The position numbers were made by a program, and so were the translations under genes. Below the pieces are notes generated by a model. That model made no database searches. It worked only from the letters and a program-made list of their open reading frames with translations, and was not told the origin of the DNA. A stretch of 64,000 bases of DNA from Massilia sp. Bi118 (GTDB lineage Bacteria > Pseudomonadota > Gammaproteobacteria > Burkholderiales > Burkholderiaceae_D). Shown in pieces: positions 60,210-64,000 of this stretch (positions within the stretch are counted from its first letter, which is position 1; the number at the start of each line of letters is the position of its first letter). The stretch is taken from positions 62,001-126,000 of the forward strand of contig NZ_CAKKMV010000011.1 of assembly GCF_918697865.1 (NCBI RefSeq), written 5' to 3'.

Positions 60210-62906
60210 GTGAAACGCAAAGCCCTTTATCTCGTCATCTTCGCCGTCGCCGCTGCCGGCGCCGGTTCAGGTACCTGGATCGCTTCCCGCAAGTCCAACC
60301 CGCCGGCGGCGCCGCAAGCCGCCGGGCCGGGCATGAACGTCAGCGCCATCTCGGCCGACCTGGCGCGCATGCTCGATGCCTACCGCAAGATGATCGTGCT
60401 GACGCTGGATGACGACAAGCTGTCGGACGCCGCCAAGGCGCAGACGCACGAAGTCGGCCAGCAGCTCTTCCACGAGAACCAGGAACGCATCGGCAAGGTC
60501 GATGAGGCGCTCACGAAGCTGCTGGCGTCCGGCGATCCACGCCGCTTCGATGCCGTCGGTAGCCTGCTCGATTACGTCGAGTCGGGCGAGGGTTTGTATG
60601 ACGCCGACCGTCTCGCCTTCCGCGAGCTGATGCAGTCGCTGCTCGGGCAGGTGGCCAAGGATTCGTCGCTGCCGGCCATCAAGCTGCACAAGCGTGTATC
60701 GGAAGACCTCGATGCGCTGGCCGAGATCGAGCGCAATTACGAGAAGGAGATCCGCGCGGTGTTCGGGCGCTTCGAGTCGCGCTCGATCGCTCTCAAGCGC
60801 GAGAAGTGGGACAGCTATACCGCCTACCTGAAGACACTGTACCAGCGCGAGCGCATCCTCAAGGATTACGGCGTGGTGCTGCCCTACCCTGCCAAGCCTG
60901 AACCGGCGGAGCCGGGCACGCCGTCCCAGGCCCAGCAGCCACAGAAAGACGAAGACGAAATCTTCGGCAAGGCGCTACCGAAGAAGACCATCGTCCTGAC
61001 CTTCGACGACGGCCCGCACCGCCGCTACAGCGAGGAGATAGCCGCCATCCTCAAGGAGTATGGCGCGCCGGCCGTGTTCTTCAGCGTCGGCCGCAATATC
61101 GGCTCGCTCGATGCGAAGGGCGAGGCGCACCTGAACGCCGGCGCGGAGGTCAGCCGCAAGCTGATGGCGGCCGGCTATGTGCTGGCGAATCACAGCCTGA
61201 CGCACGCGCAACTGTCCAAGCAGAGCGGCGATGGCCTGAAGGCCGAGATCCTCGGCACCGACACTTTGCTCAAGGCCGTCAACCCGCAACGCTCCGCCCT
61301 TTTCCGCTTCCCCTACGGCGCGCGCAACAAGGAAGGCATGCACATGCTGGCCGATGCCCACCTGAAGTCGGTGATGTGGAATATCGATTCGCTGGACTGG
61401 GCCGACCCGGTGCCGTCCTCGATTGCGGACCGCGTGCTGCGCTCCGTCGACAAGGAAGGCCGCGGCATCATCCTGTTCCACGACATCCACGAGCGCACCG
61501 TGAAAGCGCTGCCGCTGGTGCTGGAGAAGCTGGCGGCCGAGGGCTACCAGTTCGCGGGCTGGGATGGCAGCACATTCAAGGTAAGCGCTACCGCCGCGGC
61601 GGCGCCTGTGCCACGCGCGGCCACCACCGGCTACGCAAATTCGTGGGCGATCCTGGTCGGCGTCGACGAGTACAAGAAGTGGCCGCGCCTGCAGTATGCG
61701 GTGCGCGATGCCGAAGGCGTCGGGCAGGTGCTGGTGCAGAAGTTCGGCTTCGCACCCGAGCGCGTGATCACGCTGAAGAACGAGCAGGCGACGCGCGCCG
61801 GCATCCTCGGCGCCTTCCACGATTTGCTCGAGCGCGGCAAGAACGCGGGCGGCCTGCAGCCGAACGACCGCGTCTTCATGTTCTTCGCCGGCCACGGCGC
61901 AACGCGCAAGCTCAGCTCGGGCCGCGACCTCGGCTACATCGTTCCCTACGATGCCGACCCGGACAACCTGGCGACGGACGCGATCCCGATGACCGAAATC
62001 CAGAACATCGCGGAGAGCCTGCCGGCCAAGCACGAGCTGTTCGTGATGGACGCCTGCTACAGCGGCCTCGGTTTGACGCGCGGCGGCGCCAACGCGTCCT
62101 TCCTGCGCGAGAACGGCCGCCGCCTGGGACGCCAGATGCTGACCGCCGGCGGCACCGACCAGCTGGTGTCCGACGGCGGCCCGAACGGCCATTCGGTGTT
62201 CACCTGGACCCTGCTGCAGGGCCTGGGCGGCAAGGCCGACCTGAACGGCGACGGCTTGATCACCGCGACGGAGCTGGCGGCCTATGTGGCGCCGGCGGTA
62301 TCCAGCGTCTCGCAGCAGACGCCGGCCTTCGGCAGCCTGCCCGGTTCCGAGGGCGGCGATTTCGTCTTCGAACTGCCGGAGGAGACCGAGTTCCTGAATA
62401 CGAATACGGCCCAGCTGTCGAACGATGCGATCGCGCTGAATACGAAGCTGGACGCCAAGGCTTCGGCCCGTTCCGCCACCGTGGTGGTGAAGGACCTTCA
62501 GGGCGGCACCGCGACCATCACCGCACCCGCCGCCGTGCCGGTGTCGAGCCGCCAGCAGGCCCAGCGCGCCAACGACCATGGCCTGCAGCTGTACAAGGAG
62601 AAGCAGTATGCGCAGGCCGAGACGCAGTTCACGGAGGCCCTGAAGCTGCGGCCGAACTTTGCGCTGGCGGCCAACAATCTCGGCTTCGTCTTCTACAAGC
62701 AGGACAAGTATGCGGAGGCGGCGCGCTGGTTCGAAAACGCGATCAAGATGGATCCGTCGCGCGCGATCGCGTACATGAATCTGGGCGATGCGTATGCGCG
62801 GGCTGGGCAGGGAGAGAAGGCCAGGACGGCGTACAAGACCTACCTGGAGCTGGCGCCGAATAGCCCGACTGCGGGGTATGCCAGGCAGCAGTTGGAAAAG
62901 CTTTAA
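60210..62906 (+). CDS. NodB polysaccharide deacetylase - caspase-like protease - TPR fusion protein
   Basis: An 898-residue protein, membrane-anchored by an N-terminal helix (residues 6-26) with the rest outside the cytoplasm. A helical region (45-225) is followed by a NodB homology domain: TFDDGP (264-269), the metal-binding NHSLTH (327-332), RFPYG (366-370), DSLDWADP (393-400) and LFHDIHERT (422-430). A second unit (about 475-725) is a peptidase C14 caspase-like domain with His562 (FAGHGA) and Cys616 (DACYSG). An EF-hand-like DLNGDGLITATEL (677-689) lies within it. Three TPR-type repeats end the protein (about 784-890). The GTG start lacks a ribosome-binding site and could be internal. Whether one chain does deacetylation and proteolysis is unknown. 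Confidence 0.88.
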   Translation: MKRKALYLVIFAVAAAGAGSGTWIASRKSNPPAAPQAAGPGMNVSAISADLARMLDAYRKMIVLTLDDDKLSDAAKAQTHEVGQQLFHENQERIGKVDEALTKLLASGDPRRFDAVGSLLDYVESGEGLYDADRLAFRELMQSLLGQVAKDSSLPAIKLHKRVSEDLDALAEIERNYEKEIRAVFGRFESRSIALKREKWDSYTAYLKTLYQRERILKDYGVVLPYPAKPEPAEPGTPSQAQQPQKDEDEIFGKALPKKTIVLTFDDGPHRRYSEEIAAILKEYGAPAVFFSVGRNIGSLDAKGEAHLNAGAEVSRKLMAAGYVLANHSLTHAQLSKQSGDGLKAEILGTDTLLKAVNPQRSALFRFPYGARNKEGMHMLADAHLKSVMWNIDSLDWADPVPSSIADRVLRSVDKEGRGIILFHDIHERTVKALPLVLEKLAAEGYQFAGWDGSTFKVSATAAAAPVPRAATTGYANSWAILVGVDEYKKWPRLQYAVRDAEGVGQVLVQKFGFAPERVITLKNEQATRAGILGAFHDLLERGKNAGGLQPNDRVFMFFAGHGATRKLSSGRDLGYIVPYDADPDNLATDAIPMTEIQNIAESLPAKHELFVMDACYSGLGLTRGGANASFLRENGRRLGRQMLTAGGTDQLVSDGGPNGHSVFTWTLLQGLGGKADLNGDGLITATELAAYVAPAVSSVSQQTPAFGSLPGSEGGDFVFELPEETEFLNTNTAQLSNDAIALNTKLDAKASARSATVVVKDLQGGTATITAPAAVPVSSRQQAQRANDHGLQLYKEKQYAQAETQFTEALKLRPNFALAANNLGFVFYKQDKYAEAARWFENAIKMDPSRAIAYMNLGDAYARAGQGEKARTAYKTYLELAPNSPTAGYARQQLEKL

Positions 62907-62907
62907 C

Positions 62908-62987
62908 TCGTCGTTCCCGCGCAGGCGGGAACCCAAGTTTTGCGAATAGCCAGCGAACTTGGATCCCCGCCTTCGCGGGGACGACGG
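62908..62987. repeat. REP-like inverted pair (copy 6)
   Basis: Two hairpins in opposite orientation with cores TTCCCGCGCAGGCGGGAA and ATCCCCGCCTTCGCGGGGA, directly after the fusion-protein stop codon and just before the KTSC gene. Confidence 0.8.
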
Positions 62988-63004
62988 ACTTGGGGACAAC
63001 AATC

Positions 63005-63331
63005 ATGGACATGAAACGCATCAACGCCGGCAAACTCCGCGCCATCGGCTACGACACCAAAGAGCGCACCCTGCGCGTGGAATTCGACGACGGCAGCGCC
63101 ATCGATTACGCGAACGTGGGCAGCGAGATCTGGAAGCGCTTCTCGACCTCGGGCGCCGCCTGGAGTTTTTACCGCGACAATATCGAGGAAGAGTTTGCCG
63201 GCACGCGCGGGCGCGCTGCGGTTGCCAGCCAACGTGCCGAACTCGACGCGCTGTTCGGCGGGGCCGAAGCACCAAAAAAGCCGAACCCGCTCGATGCGCT
63301 GTTCGGCTCTCCGGACGAAGACAAGAGTTAA
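63005..63331 (+). CDS. KTSC-domain protein
   Basis: A 108-residue protein. The first 60 residues match the KTSC domain (RAIGYDTKERTLRVEFDDGSAIDYANVGSEIWKRFSTSGAAWSFYRDNI), a small fold of unknown or RNA-related function found alone or fused to lysyl-tRNA-synthetase-like proteins. The C-terminal tail is Pro/Lys-rich and contains a repeated LDALFG motif (ELDALFGGAE and PLDALFGSPD). GGGGAC precedes the ATG. The upstream REP element separates it from the fusion gene. Confidence 0.82.
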   Translation: MDMKRINAGKLRAIGYDTKERTLRVEFDDGSAIDYANVGSEIWKRFSTSGAAWSFYRDNIEEEFAGTRGRAAVASQRAELDALFGGAEAPKKPNPLDALFGSPDEDKS

Positions 63332-63335
63332 GGCC

Positions 63336-63782
63336 TCAAGCCCAGCTGCCGTCGGGCGATAGCAGCACCTGATACCACAGCTGCCCCTGCACCTCGCTCT
63401 GCGGCACGTCGCCGCGCTTGCCGGCCCAGTAGCGCAGGTTGCCCTGCTTGACGTCGTCGGGCACCACGCCCAGGCAGGCCTTGACCAGCCAGTATTCGAG
63501 CTTGGCTTCCGGGATGCCGTACCAGGTGTTGCGGTCGGTTTCTTCGTTACGCACCGCGCGCGTGCCCCAGCATTCGTAGCTGCCGAACAGGGTGTTGTCG
63601 ACGTGGATTTGCGAGATGTAGCGCGTCGAGGTGTCGACGAAGTGGATGGAGACCGTGAAGTGGCCCTTGAAATGGACCTTTAGTTCCTTGCGGCCGCCGT
63701 AGTCGATGCAGTTGTACGAGGTCGGCCAGGTCCGGTTGCACATCACGTCGGTGGCGAACTCGACGTATTTTGCTCTGTTCAT
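63336..63782 (-). CDS. Hypothetical protein
   Basis: A 148-residue soluble protein with no transmembrane segment. The sequence is rich in Trp, Tyr and Cys (CNRTWPTSYNCIDYGG, YECWGTRAV, NTWYGIPEAKLEYWLVKACLG), and beta-strand-like HFTVSIHFVDTSTRYISQIHV. I do not recognise a family. The start is well defined: AAGGAGGGGAGAAC precedes the ATG. It converges on the KTSC gene with a four-base gap. Confidence 0.8.
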   Translation of the reverse strand: MNRAKYVEFATDVMCNRTWPTSYNCIDYGGRKELKVHFKGHFTVSIHFVDTSTRYISQIHVDNTLFGSYECWGTRAVRNEETDRNTWYGIPEAKLEYWLVKACLGVVPDDVKQGNLRYWAGKRGDVPQSEVQGQLWYQVLLSPDGSWA

Positions 63783-63853
63783 GTTCTCCCCTCCTTACGT
63801 TAAGTGACGCTGATACATTGCCAGTCGTCAATTTGGGAGGGTTGAGGCAGCGC

Positions 63854-63890
63854 AAAAAAAAACGCCGCATCGTTTTTCGCGATGCGGCGT
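63854..63890 (-). terminator. Terminator on the minus strand
   Basis: The stem ACGCCGCATCG / CGATGCGGCGT with loop CGAAAAA (as read on the minus strand) is followed by nine T residues. It ends transcripts coming from the gene entering at the right edge. Confidence 0.85.
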
Positions 63891-63903
63891 AACTCTGCTA
63901 TCA

Positions 63904-63940
63904 ATCGAACTTGGATTCCCGCCTGCGCGGGAATGACGTC
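63904..63940. repeat. REP-like hairpin (copy 7)
   Basis: A unit with the core ATTCCCGCCTGCGCGGGAAT, downstream of the right-edge partial gene and upstream of the terminator. Confidence 0.75.
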
Positions 63941-63945
63941 ATTGG

Positions 63946-64000
63946 TTAAGCCGACTCTTTGAGCTGCTCCAGAATCGCCGGATTTTCCAGCGTCGACACA
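63946..64000 (-). CDS. Partial CDS, C-terminal end only
   Basis: The minus-strand frame reads VSTLENPAILEQLKESA then TAA. It is protein-like and followed, as expected, by a REP element and a terminator. Too little is present to name it; the start and most of the gene lie beyond the window. Confidence 0.5.
   Translation of the reverse strand, partial: VSTLENPAILEQLKESA

Noticed and set aside
1..64000. CRISPR array
   Set aside because: No regularly spaced direct repeats with unique spacers; the only recurrent repeats are the dispersed REP-like hairpins.

Overview
The window is high-GC DNA with densely packed genes. It carries four TonB-dependent receptors, several GGDEF/EAL proteins, two PEP-CTERM proteins, carbohydrate and aldehyde catabolic genes, and many short REP-like hairpins. 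This suggests a free-living betaproteobacterium of the Oxalobacteraceae (Massilia/Telluria/Duganella type). The taxonomic call is an inference from gene content and style; no rRNA is present.

Layout, 1-21 kb: the tail of an EmrA-type efflux adaptor; a coupled 2-hydroxyacid dehydrogenase / fumarylacetoacetate-hydrolase pair; a chemoreceptor; a mutarotase; a UDG-like protein; and a LOV/PAS-GGDEF-EAL protein. Next comes an alpha-glucoside phosphorolysis locus (LacI regulator, GH65 phosphorylase, beta-phosphoglucomutase, MFS permease, divergent TonB receptor) with three copies of a TGACATCGATAACA-type operator. An OhrR-like regulator and two diguanylate cyclases follow.

21-33 kb: a paoABC-type molybdenum aldehyde oxidoreductase operon; a serine hydrolase lipoprotein; a metal-dependent hydrolase divergent from a GlxA-type AraC regulator; a TonB receptor; a PEP-CTERM protein; a receiver-like protein lacking its phospho-acceptor Asp; and a TetR/esterase pair.

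33-47 kb: an arabinitol/mannitol-type dehydrogenase, an Lrp regulator divergent from a large indolepyruvate ferredoxin oxidoreductase, an alpha/beta hydrolase, and an operon of FAD-linked 2-hydroxyacid oxidase, TonB receptor, MetX-like hydrolase and Spinster-like MFS, closing with a GntR/FadR regulator. Three intergenic regions here carry the same AACCTGT-N3-ACAGGTT palindrome, which suggests one local regulon. 47-51 kb holds a GH20 hexosaminidase with an amino-sugar MFS permease.

51-58.3 kb is an accessory region of visibly lower G+C, ending at tRNA-Ser(GGA). It holds an orphan hcp with a MepA-like murein peptidase and a secreted putative immunity protein; dinD; a cryptic operon of three small genes, one interrupted at an A-AAA-AAC slippery heptamer; and an unrecognised gene overlapping a PD-(D/E)xK nuclease gene. 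The last pair is bracketed by near-identical 23-bp direct repeats and lies next to a frameshifted remnant of a P4-type integrase. It is the best candidate here for an undescribed defence-type module.

58.3-64 kb returns to core-like DNA: an HTH protein, a VOC protein, a PEP-CTERM protein, a striking single-chain fusion of NodB polysaccharide deacetylase, caspase-like protease and TPR repeats, a KTSC protein, an unknown protein, and the C-terminus of a further gene. REP-like hairpins sit just after (in one case inside) the 3' ends of genes throughout.
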